A stretch of 64,000 nt of DNA. Origin: Magicicada septendecula. Its lineage: Eukaryota; Arthropoda; Insecta; Hemiptera; Cicadidae. The notes below the pieces were generated by a model. That model did no database searches and was not told where the DNA came from. It worked only from the letters and a program-made list of their open reading frames with translations. Of the stretch, positions 49,097 through 60,993 are shown piece by piece. The translations under genes and the position numbers were made by a program. The DNA is taken from NCBI GenBank assembly GCA_034769895.1, contig CM068367.1:109848654-109912653 (forward strand). The letters run 5' to 3'. Position 1 is the stretch's first letter, and each line of letters starts with the position of its first letter.

Positions 49097-49559
49097 AGAA
49101 CAACAGATTTCAAGGATAACATTTAGGATAAGCTTACCTCTATTTCGATGACGTCGTTCGTCGCAATAACTATTATGCTTTTTTGTAAAAACTTTTGTTT
49201 ACTCACATCTTATTTAAACACAGAATTAAGACTAAAGAAATATTAATAAACATACATTTAAATGTTACAAGTCACAGCAAATGGAAAAAGACAGCAATTA
49301 CATTTTGAAAATAACAGTTAAAACAGCGCACTGCGTTAAGCAAAAGTAGAACAACCAATACGTGTAAAAATAATTTGTAAGTCGCAAACCAGAACATACA
49401 TAAAACATATTTTAAAGTTTAATTTGGAGCATATGCACATATGGCCCGAAAACCTGGAGTTTGAGGAAAGTGGAAAGGAGCTACCTTGAAGCTACCTCTA
49501 CCTTGAAGCATTTGGTGCTGGAGGATGGCCTTAAGAATAACGTGGACGAAAGAGTAACT
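49097..49559. other. AT-rich non-coding DNA
   Basis: No gene recognised. Confidence 0.45.
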
Positions 49560-49810
49560 GATGATGTGGTTCTGAGGAGAGTGGGTGAAAAAAAGGACGA
49601 CGATTGGATCCATTATGGAAAGGAGAAGTAATATGGTTGGTCACGTGGTACAACATTCAAATTGGTTCACCACCCTGGTCGAGGGACGTACTGGTTGGGG
49701 AAGGCCCAGGCTGAAGCACATGCACATGGATAGGGTAAAAGAAGGAAGGAAGTATGTGTTGATCAAAACGTAAAGGAGGATATTTCAGGCTCACCAACCT
49801 CTTCATCTAA
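49560..49810 (+). pseudogene. Second LINE family, post-RT tail fragment
   Basis: KKRTTIGSIMERRSNMVGHV, then TTLVEGRTGWGRPRLKHM, resembles the tail of another common insect LINE group, I-x-x-R-R-x-x-x-I-G-H-x-x-R-H, then x-x-x-I-I-E-G-K-x-x-G-x-R-G-R-P-R-x-x-Y. It differs from the G-R-R-x-x-G-R-P tails nearby, so it is a separate family. One frame is open for about 62 codons, and coding-like sequence continues briefly in another frame. Confidence 0.6.
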
Positions 49811-50559
49811 GAGAAGAAGAGACAATTAGAAATCCAAAACAATGAGAAATTTAAGTTTATAAATAAAGGACAGGTTTTTTGAAAGAGAGTAGCTCTTTTT
49901 TATATAACCGAAGTAGATTAGGAGTTAGGCAGGGTAGTTTGTCTAATGGAGCCTAACGACATACAAGGAAGACACTGTGGCCGGCACTACGAGGGCCCAT
50001 TATTACCTTCGGGACGTTACCAAAAGCTTCTCGTTTTAACTACGTTGACCTGAAAGCTGATAAACACAACTTGATTTTACAATTCATGTGGGGAAAGTAT
50101 ATAGCCTATATTCTACGAGGTTAATAGAGCTTGTACAATAGGGTATAGTGTAAAGAGCATTTATGTTACAGAATAGACAGCTGCTTATTTCTCGTGTGGT
50201 CGAAACGTAGCTCTTTTGAAATTTTCACACAGATATAACGTTTAACGATTCAGAAATTCATTGTGTCTCTCCTAAAGTCAAGTATATGATTATCAAAATA
50301 ATGTGCCTGTCAAACATTTTACCCCGTAAACGGAGTTTATAATGTAAAGTGATTTAAACCAATAATATTTCGTGAAGAAAACAAATTTATAGTGTCTCCC
50401 CCGTGACAGTGTAAATCTATCGACAAATATACACAGAGAGGAAAGTATAAAGAAGAGTACTCTTGGTGAGAGCAAAAGTTGAGGGCTGCGTTTATGATAA
50501 ACGCTTTCCGTTTCCAAGAACGTCGACCATTATAATAAAAGTTTGAAAACTGTTTCAAC
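49811..50559. other. Non-coding DNA
   Basis: A lone GTGTGGTCGAAACGTAGC at about 50197-50214 resembles the 3' half of the hammerhead-like motif without its CTGAAGA half. Confidence 0.4.
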
Positions 50560-51110
50560 CCTCACGGGAGGGAGGAAAGAGTCTGTAATCTTATGTGTGC
50601 GAGTGGGGTGGGAGTGGGGAGGGGAGAAAGAAGTGAAAGTGTAATAGTAGTTGTTGTTTCCACAAGACTACGCTGTCTGCCGCTGTGAAAGGTTCTCCAA
50701 GCCGTGTTACTCGGTGTTGCGTACAGTAGTTCGCCCGTGCGTGGCTCGGTGCGTGCGTGCGTATAATGGAAGAGTAAAGCCTAATACAGATTGACAGTGT
50801 TTTATTGAAGTTTTCCAGCCGACAGACACGCGCAGACGATAGTGCGAAGAGAAGATTCGTCTTCTCCCTCTTTCTTTTTCTTCACCATAAAGCAAGAGGA
50901 AAAAAAGCGACGACGGATTTTAACAGTTTTCGTGAGGAACAAAAATTCTGCGCCCGTAGAGTGCGGTGGTGGTGTAGAGGCGTTGTTGCGTCGGATGTGA
51001 CGTAGGCCTATCATCATTGACAACGGCAAGTCAGGGATAATACCCGGCGACGAGTGAAACGTTAAGGAATTCTGACAACAGCGTCATTCGTAGAAAACTG
51101 AAAATTCGAA
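50560..51110. promoter_or_regulatory. CpG-rich, GTGCG-repeat-bearing island, promoter candidate
   Basis: A sharp rise in GC and CpG over ~550 bp, with a G-rich strand (GGGAGGGAGG, GTGGGGTGGGAGTGGGG) at its left, GTGCGTGCGTGCGTA near 50750-50763, and purine-rich runs. No open frame with a recognised motif starts here. The composition suits a promoter and 5' UTR of an unseen gene on either strand. Confidence 0.3.
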
Positions 51111-51768
51111 AGGAATAAGGTCAGAGACAGACACCGCCGTTTGTGTTTCCCCGCCTCTCTAAACCTTTTGGACCATTTTGTATTCCAGTTTTACCATATT
51201 TTATTCATTGTTTTCACTCTCTTTCCCTTTTCGTTCGGATTTAGTATTAACGTCTGTCATCGGCGCTGCATGTTGAGGCTGCAATCCCAATTTCCATTTA
51301 TAAATAAGAGAGTTGCTAGATCTGTAAAGTGGATAGGTTTCACTTTTATATACTAGTCACATCGACACATAGCCTATGTCTTCTTTCTTGTAAACTTAAT
51401 TCAAAGATTGGCGGTTTGTCGTATTCGGAAATCAACCTCTTATTGTCTTCAGTTTCGAAAAATCTTTATATCCTTTCAAATATATTACTCCAACTACTTC
51501 ATCTAAGAATGTCTTCTTACGCCTTTTTGCAGTCATGTAGATGTTGTCCCGAATTAATTTGTCCTAATCATCCATATTCCTTTCTAATGACGATTCTCTA
51601 TCAATTTTCCCACATACCCTCCAAACAACTTCATCACTGCTCATCCTATACATCGAGGATTCCCGTGGGTTCACATCTGCCACTATTCTCTGACGTTTCC
51701 AATCACTATTTCTCTTTTGTTTTCTTGAGTTTTCTCTTCCCATTTTTTCACAATTCAGAACGTATACG
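51111..51768. other. Pyrimidine-rich non-coding DNA
   Basis: A 147-codon plus-strand open frame (51329-51772) is low in charged residues and looks like a by-product of C/T richness. Confidence 0.4.
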
Positions 51769-51952
51769 TTAAGCTAACCTCATACGAAAAAATAAAATAA
51801 AATAAACGAAATCTTCGTTCTTTTGAGTCCAGTATTTCTTGAGGTTATCAGAGTCTTTTTTTACAGTTAAATTAACCCCATACAAAAAAAAAACTAAACG
51901 AAATCTTCGTTCTTTTGAGTCGAGTATTTCTTGAGGTTATCAGTGTCTTTTT
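51769..51952. repeat. Tandem duplication of a 92 bp unit
   Basis: CGAAATCTTCGTTCTTTTGAGT and the bases around it recur exactly 92 bp apart (51807 and 51899), with differences mainly in the A-rich run before it. Confidence 0.85.
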
Positions 51953-54007
51953 TCATATCTATTTTTGCCTGTGCTAAATGTATATTGTAGAAATTCCATC
52001 CCCGAGACTATGTTATTCAGATTTTTAAAAGCTTATATCTGTCTTAACTTTTCATTTCAGTGGTTATTCGTTTTATCTGTGTCATATCCGATTGCTACTA
52101 TGTGTGTTCTCTTTCCGTTGATTATCTTGATATAAAATGTGATCAAGGTAATTATTTATTGTTTTCGGGCGGTATAAATAAGGTGATTGCTGAGCTCGAG
52201 ATGGCATGAGGATATCTTTATGCATTGATCAAGGGAAGAACCTTGGCGCACCTAATGGATGCAGCTGATGTTTTGTATACTAGTTGTGTGTAGCTACTGC
52301 GAGTCTTGTGTAGTAGTCTTATGTTCCTGAAGATAGTGACACTTTATGTATCAGACGTTCCTTGTATGGACGACCTTTCCCTTGAAGACTTGTTCTTTTT
52401 AAACATTACACATAGCTACAGAAACACATAACTAATTAATCATTTTCCACCTAGTAAATAGTCCTTCATGAAATACATGGATGATACTAATAACTGTTCC
52501 GATTTCACTTTGTATCGTGGCATGTTTCTTTGTTCTTCCGCGACCACTGTCTCCAAACGGGTACACCTCAAAATGTATTTAGCAATTCGTACGGTGAACA
52601 TCAAAAGACACCTCATGAGTCTCGTCAGTGGGAATCAGTTTAGTCAGTGTTTTAACTGTTTCTCAACGTCTCTGAGGTCTAACACTGAAGGATTGGTTCT
52701 TGTGATAGTCGCTTTAATCAAGCCTGGACTTGACGTCACTTGCTTCTCGACGTTACATAGGCCTACCCGATGGCGAGGTGAGTTGTGCTCCAATTAGACC
52801 TATTTATTGTTCTCTCATTCCTTCTTGGGAAGCGGAATCTTGTAGCGAGGGTGTTATCATTATTATGGATGGGTGGGGGGTTATTATGACGAAATAAAAT
52901 CCTCTGATCCTCCAGTTTCGGAGCATGCGTGAGGCTGTGGTAACACCTTCATTCCGAACCTAGCTTACTAGATAATTTTACAGTAAAAGTTTGAATCAAT
53001 AATTTGAACATTTCGAACATATTAAACGTTCGTGACTAAAAAATGTAGTGTCAGCCGTGTAGTCGTATATAGTGCTTAAAAATCAGCAGTAATAACAGAC
53101 GCTTGTTACTCGCCGCGCCGTGCGCACTACAAACAAGGGCGCACATGTGTTAATTTGTTCACGGATACGAAGTGAGTGTTAGCTCAGCGAGCTGTCAGTT
53201 AGTTAGTAACTGATCCGAAACGCAAGGTGATAAATTCTGTAATTGGTGAATAAGTGACATACTTGTGGAAACAAAAATCGGTAATGAAACCAACAACCTT
53301 AGTAATAAAAAAGCATAAAACGTTTACAATGAGTATTTACCTTATTATTTTCAAAGTGGAAACAGTGGAAAAGACATTCAAAGCAGAATAAGAAAGGACC
53401 GACGACTAACCGAAAAATGAATTACATTTTATGTAAACGTTCACACGGTCACAAATCAACTAGCTTCATGCAAAAATGTCGCCCAATGATGGGAGCTTTC
53501 AGATGGATTAAGATTAGCATAGACCCAATGTGACTGTTCTATGAGCAATTATCTGATATCTTCCAGAAATTAACGTTACTTTTCAAATACAACACGTATG
53601 GTTGAACATAATCCGGGCAGTCAGGTTGCCGACGGCGGTTGATTGACTAGCGACTGTATCGTGAGCAAAGGCAAGCTAAACGGTTGGATTACGTTATCCT
53701 AGCCTACGGTTTACGGTTGGTGGCTGAGATGAGAATTTCATCGAACCGGTCATGGCCGGTCGTGTGTGGCAACACGGTTGCTTTGGTCCCGTAAATTGAT
53801 GTTGAGTTTGATCATAGTTTATGTGTAGCCTACTACTGATGTAAGCAAACTGTCGCACGTTGCACCTGAAATCTACTAGAAACGCTGAGCCCTTATGCAC
53901 TATTGGCCTTCTTGTCGTAAGATCATTGGTATTTGACAATAGCGTATCGTGTGGTCTAAGTTACTAAACCTAGACGGTTTTAATTTCCCAGATAATTGAG
54001 CCAAATA
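51953..54007. other. Non-coding DNA, GC-richer at 52660-52800, 53090-53200 and 53600-53950
   Basis: A plus-strand frame ends at GATGGCGAG|GTGAGT (52777), a good donor, but no convincing acceptor precedes it. A minus-strand frame of 81 codons lies at 53694-53939 with no recognised motif. Confidence 0.35.
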
Positions 54008-55360
54008 CAAGGTGATTCAAAAAGGACTTTACAACTTTGAAAGTATGCAGAAATTTATTCAGATAACTTACAGAGTCGTTGAGGTGTCATTTCGAAGCAA
54101 AACACGTCAAGTTTTGACTCACGTAGTCCATTAATACCGTATACACCCACCCCACCAGTAGCGCTGTCACCATTGTTGTTGAAAATGGCTACTTTTAATG
54201 GTGCGGTACGTGCTCGCTGTGTGTTTTGGTTTCACGATACGCAATCAGCAACTGCAGTTCAACGTAAATTCCGTACGGAGTGTGGTAGGGAGCCTCCTAG
54301 TATGCCTACAATTTACTCTTGGCACCAAACCTTCGTTGAGACTGGTTGTTCTGTACGACACGCAAAATCACCAGGACGTCCACAAGTTCCTGAAGCTGCT
54401 GTGGAACAACTCAGAGAAAGCTTTTCCCGTAGTCCTAAGAAATCAACTAGACGTGCGTCACGTGAGACTGGCATTCCACAACCGACTGTTTGGCGCGTAT
54501 TACGTAAACGCTTGCACTTAAGCCATACAAACTAACCATGGTTCAGCACATTACAGATGAAGATAAAGTCGCTCGCCAGCAATTTTGTGTGGAAATGTTT
54601 GATAGAATTGCAGACAACGAGACATTCCTAGACAAAGTAATTTTTAGTGATGAGTCAACGTTTCTCATCAGTGGCAAGGTGAACACCCATAACTGCCGAA
54701 TTATGGGGTACTGAAAACCCCTATGAAACCTTGCAGCATATTCGTGATAGCCCTAAGGTCAATGTTTTTTGTGCCCTTAGCAAACAAAAAATGTACGGCA
54801 CATTCTTCTTCCAGAAGGCAACCATAAATGGTATCGTGTATCTGGATATGCTAGAAAATTTTCTAATTCCTCAGTTAGACGAGGATGACCAAGATGGACG
54901 CCTTTACTATCAGTAAGATGGGACACCACCTCACTACCGCGTACAAGTCCAAGATTTTCTTCATACCCGATTCCCAGGTCGGTGGATTGCTCGTGCAGGT
55001 CCAATTGCATGGCCACCTCGCTCCCCAGATTTGACACCGGTAGATTTTTTCTTGTGGGGTTTCATTAAAGATCGGGTTTTTGTACCACCTTTACCTGCTG
55101 ATCTTGCTGAGCTAAGACTTCGAATTAACGCCGCCGCTGCAGAAGTGACGCCGGACTTACTGACTAATGTCTGGAATGAAATCGACTTCAGGTGGGATGT
55201 ATACCGCATTACAAATGATAGTCACATCCAACCACAATGAATGTTGGATGACAAACTTGATGTGTTTTGTTTTGAAATGACACCTCAACCGACTCTGTAA
55301 GTTATCTGAATAAATTTCTGCATGCTTTCAAAGTTGTAAAGTCCGTTTTGAATCACCCTG
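54008..55360 (+). mobile_element. Mariner-like transposon with ~109 bp terminal inverted repeats
   Basis: The left end starts CAAGGTGATTCAAAAAGGAC and the right end is its near-exact reverse complement (CAGGGTGATTCAAAACGGAC). The arms stay alike for about 109 bp (54008-54118 and 55252-55360). Both ends abut TA (54006-54007 and 55361-55362), the target duplication of the Tc1/mariner superfamily. One transposase pseudogene fills the 1353 bp element. High arm identity and few lesions suggest a fairly recent insertion. Confidence 0.93.
54185..55240 (+). pseudogene. Mariner-like transposase with two frameshifts and one stop
   Basis: It starts at ATG 54185 (MATFNGAVRARCVFWFHDTQ). An N-terminal helix-turn-helix region, of the kind annotated as DUF4817, includes TIYSWHQTFVETG and the linker SPGRPQVPE, followed by a second helix-turn-helix (GIPQPTVWRVLRKRL). 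A one-base deletion near 54520 shifts the frame. The catalytic domain then has IFSDESTF (first Asp codon 54649), DGTPPH (second, 54917) and PPRSPDLTPVDFFLWG (third, 55028). I count 36 residues between the second and third Asp. A one-base insertion near 54703 and a TAA at 54914 (Gln in relatives, one base different) are the other lesions. It ends at a TGA at 55238-55240, just before the right inverted repeat. Full length would be about 350 residues, normal for the superfamily. Confidence 0.9.
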
Positions 55361-55362
55361 TA

Positions 55363-58300
55363 TAATTCGTAAGCGAATTAGCGATTCGTTTTTCATTGAT
55401 AAACCTCAGTGCGTGAGTGCGAGTGCTATAAAGATGTTTTCTCACAACGAGATGATCAATTAAACCTTTGGCTTAATTAATATTAATTCAGTCTGAACTA
55501 ATGTCATAAAAACAATGTCAAATATCAGTTACAGTACATGTATTACTGAACAAATAAGGTGTCGTTTTGTTGGTATTACAACAAATAAATAAAATGTAAG
55601 CGGAATTTCAAGCGAACGGTGAAATTCGTTTTAAACTAGATACATCTAAAGTTTGAACCCGTTCCTGTACAAAGTCGCTTCTTACCCGTCCTTTCTTAAT
55701 CCGGAAAGTAGATCATACGTTTATACACGGGCTACTGATCAAATCGGCTGATCCGTTCTTTAACTGTGGTAAATCAGCTGGAACACGACAGCTATGCTGT
55801 TGTTCCTGACTAATGGGGGATGGCACAGGAGAGGGGGGGAGAGAGAGAGAGGACTGTCAAAGCATTGATTGGCGCCAGAGGAAGATTTACTAATTCATGA
55901 ATGACCCAATTTAACGTTGTTTAGTCGACCAAACAAGCCGCCATGTACAATAGCATAAGCACATTTCCGAGAAACCTATGTACTGTACTACATTATTTAT
56001 AACTGCATCCCTTTCATAAAATTATTTGTTGCCGGACGGTGGGGGTTTTTGAATTACGCGCAGTGGCTTTGCCACTGATTGAGAAATTATTTGCATTTAG
56101 TTTTCACATGAAAATATTGTATTCAAATTACGTATATAACTTAAATAAGAGACAAACGTTTTAAATAAATTTAAATTAGTATTTAGTTACTTTGATTATA
56201 TTGTAAATAAAAACAGCGAAACAGGTAGGATAAAGAAACTTAACCACCCATAAAAACTGTTGAGAGTTCCGCTTTAAACCTTTACGGTCTTTATTTGAAT
56301 GAATTGCTCAGAGTTATAATATTTTTTGACAAGACGTCTTTAATACGGGTGAATTAAATTCAATAACTAACTGCCCGTTTAGAATAATATAGTTACTGCC
56401 CGTTTGCAGTGTTTGCAGTATTCTTTTTATGTTAAGTCGTTGTAAGATGATAATCTCGATACCATTAGAAAACACTTTATTTATTCTTGGACTGCTCTGT
56501 ACTATTGTCGCTCGTTGTGTGCTATTTATAGCTCATCACTCAGCACACTGTTACATGAAGATTCATCACGTTCCAGTATCAACAAAACGTTCGCCTTCTA
56601 TAGTTTTTCTGTTTCGTTTTTCGTGTCGCCATGACAGTGTTGTATTCGTCATGGTTTCTCAGCCGAATCCTGATTACCTCATCGGTTATATCAAGCCGCG
56701 ACAGATTCTCTTAGAATTCGTTATTTTAAAAGCAATTTTAATTTATAAATATTCACCGTGTACGATTACTCGTTACGATTAAACTACAAACATTAATATA
56801 ATTTAATTTTATTACAGAACTAATTATATGCTTTCACTTTTTCAACTACAGCATTTAAAAGAAAACGCACACGCACACTCAAAATACTGTATGATAACTT
56901 ACAGATATGGTTTCAGAGAACAACTGCAAGAAAGAAGAGCAGAACAAGATCATACGCGTACAATAACCTAGTAATTAACTTACTTTTATCACACTTAAAT
57001 TCTAATTTTTAAAATATTTAGAAAAAAATATTTATTCACATCACTTAACTTATAAAACAAAGTTCTTCTTCCATTTTGTGGAATATTTAGGCTATCAACA
57101 AATGTGTCTACTTCTACAGGAAACAAACTTATATTCTAATGGCTAATACGTAAAAGAATATCACTTTAAAGAATGTGAGTGATATCGAGAAGGATAGGTA
57201 GCGTTTGCATTGAGAAGGCGCTAGTGAATAACTTTATAAGGGGCCCGGGAATTGTAAATTCGTTACTGCTATGGGATAACCGTGAGATTATTGTTATTAA
57301 TACGTTTTTAAGCCTACAGGTTTGGGTGTTTCACACACGACTAGCCTCAACCTCTAGCCTTTCCTCAACGGCGTCTGCTTCTCGATGTTTAAGAACTATG
57401 AATGAGTTGAATTCGAAGTTGTTTGGTTTCCTTAAACACTGATAATAGGGCTTTCTGTTCCTTTCGTACTCAAGGGACTTATTTCTGTCGTCCGCAGTCT
57501 TTCGCCACCCAAAGTTTGGCTCTCAGCGTTATGTCTCCATATCTGACAGGCACAACGGAAGATTTTGTACGAAAAACATGGTAAAATTACGGGGTTCCTC
57601 TTGTTACTTGAATTAGTAGTCTCTGTAATTCCAACTTTGTCGTGCTTACTTGTTGAACTGCTAACTGTCATGCTCCGGACGAGGCAAATCAGTGTTTCCG
57701 CCATTATCAAGTCGTGGTATGGTTTAGAACTTGATAGTGGTGTAAGTTCAGCAAGTAATCACGGCAAAGATAAAATTACGGAGTACAGAGTCATCAAACA
57801 AACTTCGGAAAACGGGTATAGTGCTTAAGACGGATATAGTTTTTAAGTGCTTCTGTTTTTTTTCTGGAAAAGGCTCTATGACAATTTGGTTAGTCGTACG
57901 AATCGTTAAATGCGTAAACCTGTTGAACTTATCCATTCGTTTCATTCCACCTGTACTGTATTACGTTTTATTTTTATCGATGCTGCTTTTAACTAAAGGC
58001 TGGTTTTCGGTTTCCTCTCTCTTTTTGTCTCGCAAACACAATAAAATATCTCTTCCCTAGGTGCGATAAGAGGCGACATATCTTGGGAGAAACACAATGC
58101 ACGAGGTCTAGCATTTGTCTGTTATCACGATCGGCTTTAGAAAAACCTCTAGTAGTAGCTATCCTACGCTGCATGTGCGCAGAGATTCGCCACACAAGTG
58201 CGATTTTAAGACGTAGTATTCTTCAGGTTTATGATTTGTTAATACAGCTCTAGAGTTTGTATGGTAATTTTTTTTTGAATTTATTTATTTTTTTGATGGC

Positions 58301-59316
58301 TGTATCGTGACAGAACTGCAACCCCAAAAATTAATTAGGTAAATGTTGTTGATAATACTGTTTCTTTAAAATACGTCATGAAAATTATACGGATGAATTT
58401 AAGCTGTGTGACAAAGCAAAGTCAAAAATAACAAAAGTTTAGGAATAAATGTTGTATTGAATAAATCATCGCAAGAAGGATACGCGGTATTGGACCGTTG
58501 GTAAATCAGAAATTACGAGCAGCTTGTCGGGCGTCAAGTAGAAATGAAGTTAATATTCAGATTTAACGTGCATGTTGTATGGAATTCTGAATATAATTGT
58601 ATGCGATTCAATGGTAACGTAGTTACGATAACTTTCGATTTTAAATTGTAACGCGTAAATCCTCCTCAGCTGTTTTGGTAGACCTTTTACTGAAAGGCGT
58701 GTTAGACGCTGTATGTCTCGATTATCATAATTTTAGCAATGCGCAGTTATTATTGTCTCATTGTATGAAAGAAAAGGAGAAATAGAAAGTCTTGTAGTTA
58801 AATGGTAATATTTCGTATCCACTGAGATATTTGTATATTGATGTTCAGTTATAGGTGGCACTGGTAGTACCAGTGAAGTGGTTGGGTGGACATGTGGAAC
58901 CACTGGAACTGTGTAGTGCGAAGCAATAAAATGAAACTAACATTCAACTTTTGAAAAGAAAAATAGATATTAACTACTAAATTCTCACCAGGCCAATAGA
59001 TCGGCTGAGGAGGGAAAGAGTTATAATTTCTTTTTCAAAGAAGAAACGTTATGATGATTATTGAATGCTTCCTCGCGATGTTTTTGACGATTTTCTCCAG
59101 AGATCTTATTTTTCTTGTTGCGTGTTTCGTAACTAAATTCGAACATCCTTGACACTGTATTATTGGAGAAAATCGGCGTAGTATGGTCGATTATTTCCTG
59201 AACGGACTCATTTCTTCTTTGTGGCGTTTATCGAGTTCACAGAATTATATCATCTGACATCGAATATTTGAAAAATATCTTTCGGTTTGCGATGTTGTGC
59301 TTTCAGACGAAAATAG
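55363..59316. other. Long non-coding stretch
   Basis: No exon, tRNA or transposon recognised. A GAGAGAGAGA run lies near 55837-55851. CACTGGTAGTACCAGTG near 58859-58876 is a small palindrome. Confidence 0.45.
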
Positions 59317-59436
59317 TATTTGGCTAGTAAACTTCGCTCCAATCACAATCCAGACATAAAATTCCCATCCTCTAGTGTCACCCACACCGACAGACAATTC
59401 ATGGAAAGGCTACGCGCGGAAATAAATATTTTCTCG
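59317..59436 (+). CDS. Weak candidate internal exon (phase 0)
   Basis: Forty open codons (YLASKLRSNHNPDIKFPSSS, later TDRQFMERLRAEINIFS) between AAAATAG|TAT and TTCTCG|GTATGT. The residue mix is protein-like. However, TTTCAG 10 bases upstream is a better acceptor, and using it puts a stop in every frame. No homology was recognised. Confidence 0.2.
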
Positions 59437-59676
59437 GTATGTGCTAAGGGAGGAAACGTTTGTTTTGTTCTCGATATAAAGAAAACGTTTGTGTTAACAT
59501 AAGATTTATTTTAACTTACAAGCGTAACTTTTAATAATTATTGAATTATATAGTAAGTTAATAACAAAACATATGAATTTAAATTTTAAACCATCAGGAT
59601 ATAGGTCTACTATACGACGACGGTTTGAAGCTCACAATGTAGTAATTCCTAAAAATAAATATTATTTTCATAATAA

Positions 59677-59721
<45 letters not shown>

Positions 59722-59924
59722 TTTCAACATTCAATAATTAAGTTATAAATATTGTTTTCTTATGTAAATAAATTAGACGAAACCAGCGTACATTGTAAAA
59801 ATTCACTTTTTATTTCAAGTGGATAAATATGTAGAAAATTGTGCTTATGAACACAATGCTCAAGTCATTAATAATTAATGTTACAGCTCTGTATGTTAAA
59901 TAAATAACAACAAGTACGTATAAT
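59437..59924. other. AT-rich DNA upstream of the tRNA gene
   Basis: Contains the (AAT)n tract at 59678-59719. Nothing else was recognised. Confidence 0.5.
59678..59719. repeat. (TAA)n microsatellite
   Basis: About 14 units. Confidence 0.95.
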
Positions 59925-59996
59925 GGCCTCTTGGTCTAGGGGTATGATTCCTGCTTTGGGTGCAGGAGGTCCCGGGTTCAAATCCCGGAGGGGCCC
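59925..59996 (+). tRNA. tRNA-Pro (anticodon TGG)
   Basis: A 72-base gene forms a full cloverleaf. GGCCTCT pairs with AGGGGCC (one G-U), with C as discriminator; the anticodon arm is CCTGC-TTTGGGT-GCAGG, anticodon TGG; the T arm is CCGGG-TTCAAAT-CCCGG. A and B box promoters are present (TGGTCTAGGGG; GGTTCAAATCC). No intron. A T run at 60000-60010 serves as pol III terminator. It is identical over its full length to the gene at 61848. Confidence 0.97.
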
Positions 59997-59999
59997 GAA

Positions 60000-60010
60000 T
60001 TTTTTTTTTT
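60000..60010 (+). terminator. Pol III terminator of the first tRNA-Pro
   Basis: Eleven T on the coding strand, four bases after the mature 3' end. Confidence 0.85.
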
Positions 60011-60466
60011 ACTTATGTTGAGCCCCCACACCATGTGAACGGTAAGAGTGACATAATTTTTAACTTATATAATTGTGTGTGCCTCATAAAGGTCTAAGTA
60101 TCATAAATTTCCGTCTGTGACCAGCTGACGTTTAATATTTATTCCGATTGTTCGAGAAAGAAGACGAATATAGATAGAAAATATCTTTTTAAATTGATGT
60201 TAAATTTAAACTGTAATAGCAGTGGAAGTTTTGTGGCAGTGTAAAATATGCTGGCTTATTAGGAGAACTGAAAATTCAAACTATTCTCCAAAATCTATTA
60301 CGGTATGTCATAATACAGTCTTAATGTCATACACATACGTTTTCTTGGTTAATAGTTGTTTTGATCTCTCAGGTTTCTTTCTATACCACTAAAGTTACCA
60401 CTAACCATGAGTTGCCACTAAAAATACCATTAGATTTTTGTTTAATTTTAAGAAATAATATTGCAC
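60011..60466. other. Spacer between tRNA-Pro and its pseudogene
   Basis: AT-rich, nothing recognised. Confidence 0.5.
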
Positions 60467-60760
60467 ATCCTTGGTCTAGGATCTAGGATATGATATGACT
60501 TGGTGGTATATGGGATCTGACTCCTGCTTTCGGCACAAGACGTCGCGAAGCTTTTTTAATATGCGCCAAAGCTCGCGTACTATGGAAACCATAAGAAATG
60601 TCATAGTTTTGCTGTGCGTTAATCATATTAGTCGTATTGAGTCGTTAATTCCGCTTTATACCCTTACGAAAGACTTTCATTTTGAGAATGAATTTTTATA
60701 ACAAATGTTCAGAAATCTTAGCCGTTATTTAAGTTACAACATGCGCTACGGAATTTAACA
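60467..60760 (+). pseudogene. Decayed third tRNA-Pro copy with its downstream flank
   Basis: CATCCTTGGTCTAGG matches the 5' half of the tRNA. About 40 bases later, ACTCCTGCTTTCGGCACAAG matches the anticodon arm with mutations, separated by extra sequence (GATCTAGGATATGATATGAC). The downstream TTTTTTAATATG, CCAAAGCTC and ATGTTCAGAAATCTTAGC (60705) have counterparts after the tRNA at 61848 in the same order and spacing (238 versus 233 bases from gene start to ATGTTCAG). No cloverleaf survives. Confidence 0.7.
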
Positions 60761-60910
60761 GAATTCTTTATTGATTTCACCATTGTATTATTTAATAATT
60801 TTTTTGATTTTTGTAAAGCTACAGAACCCTGAGAAATTCATAATCGTAACCACAGTCCCATGGAAAATTATGACTATACACGCTATTACTACGCGATTTT
60901 TGGTTGTTGG

Positions 60911-60912
<2 letters not shown>

Positions 60913-60990
<78 letters not shown>
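60913..60990. repeat. (CT)n microsatellite
   Basis: 39 uninterrupted units. Confidence 0.97.

Positions 60991-60993
<3 letters not shown>

Noticed and set aside
51329-51772. A 147-codon plus-strand frame
   Set aside because: The region is pyrimidine-rich, which lengthens frames by chance; the protein is low in charge and has no motif.
52660-52776. Open segment ending at GATGGCGAG|GTGAGT
   Set aside because: The donor is good but no clear acceptor precedes it and the residues suggest no protein.
53694-53939. An 81-codon minus-strand frame in GC-richer DNA
   Set aside because: No recognised motif, splice signal or start context.
57440-57500. CCTTTCGTACTCAAGGGAC resembling the 3' end of a ribosomal RNA
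   Set aside because: The similarity is too short and the flanks match no rRNA I know.
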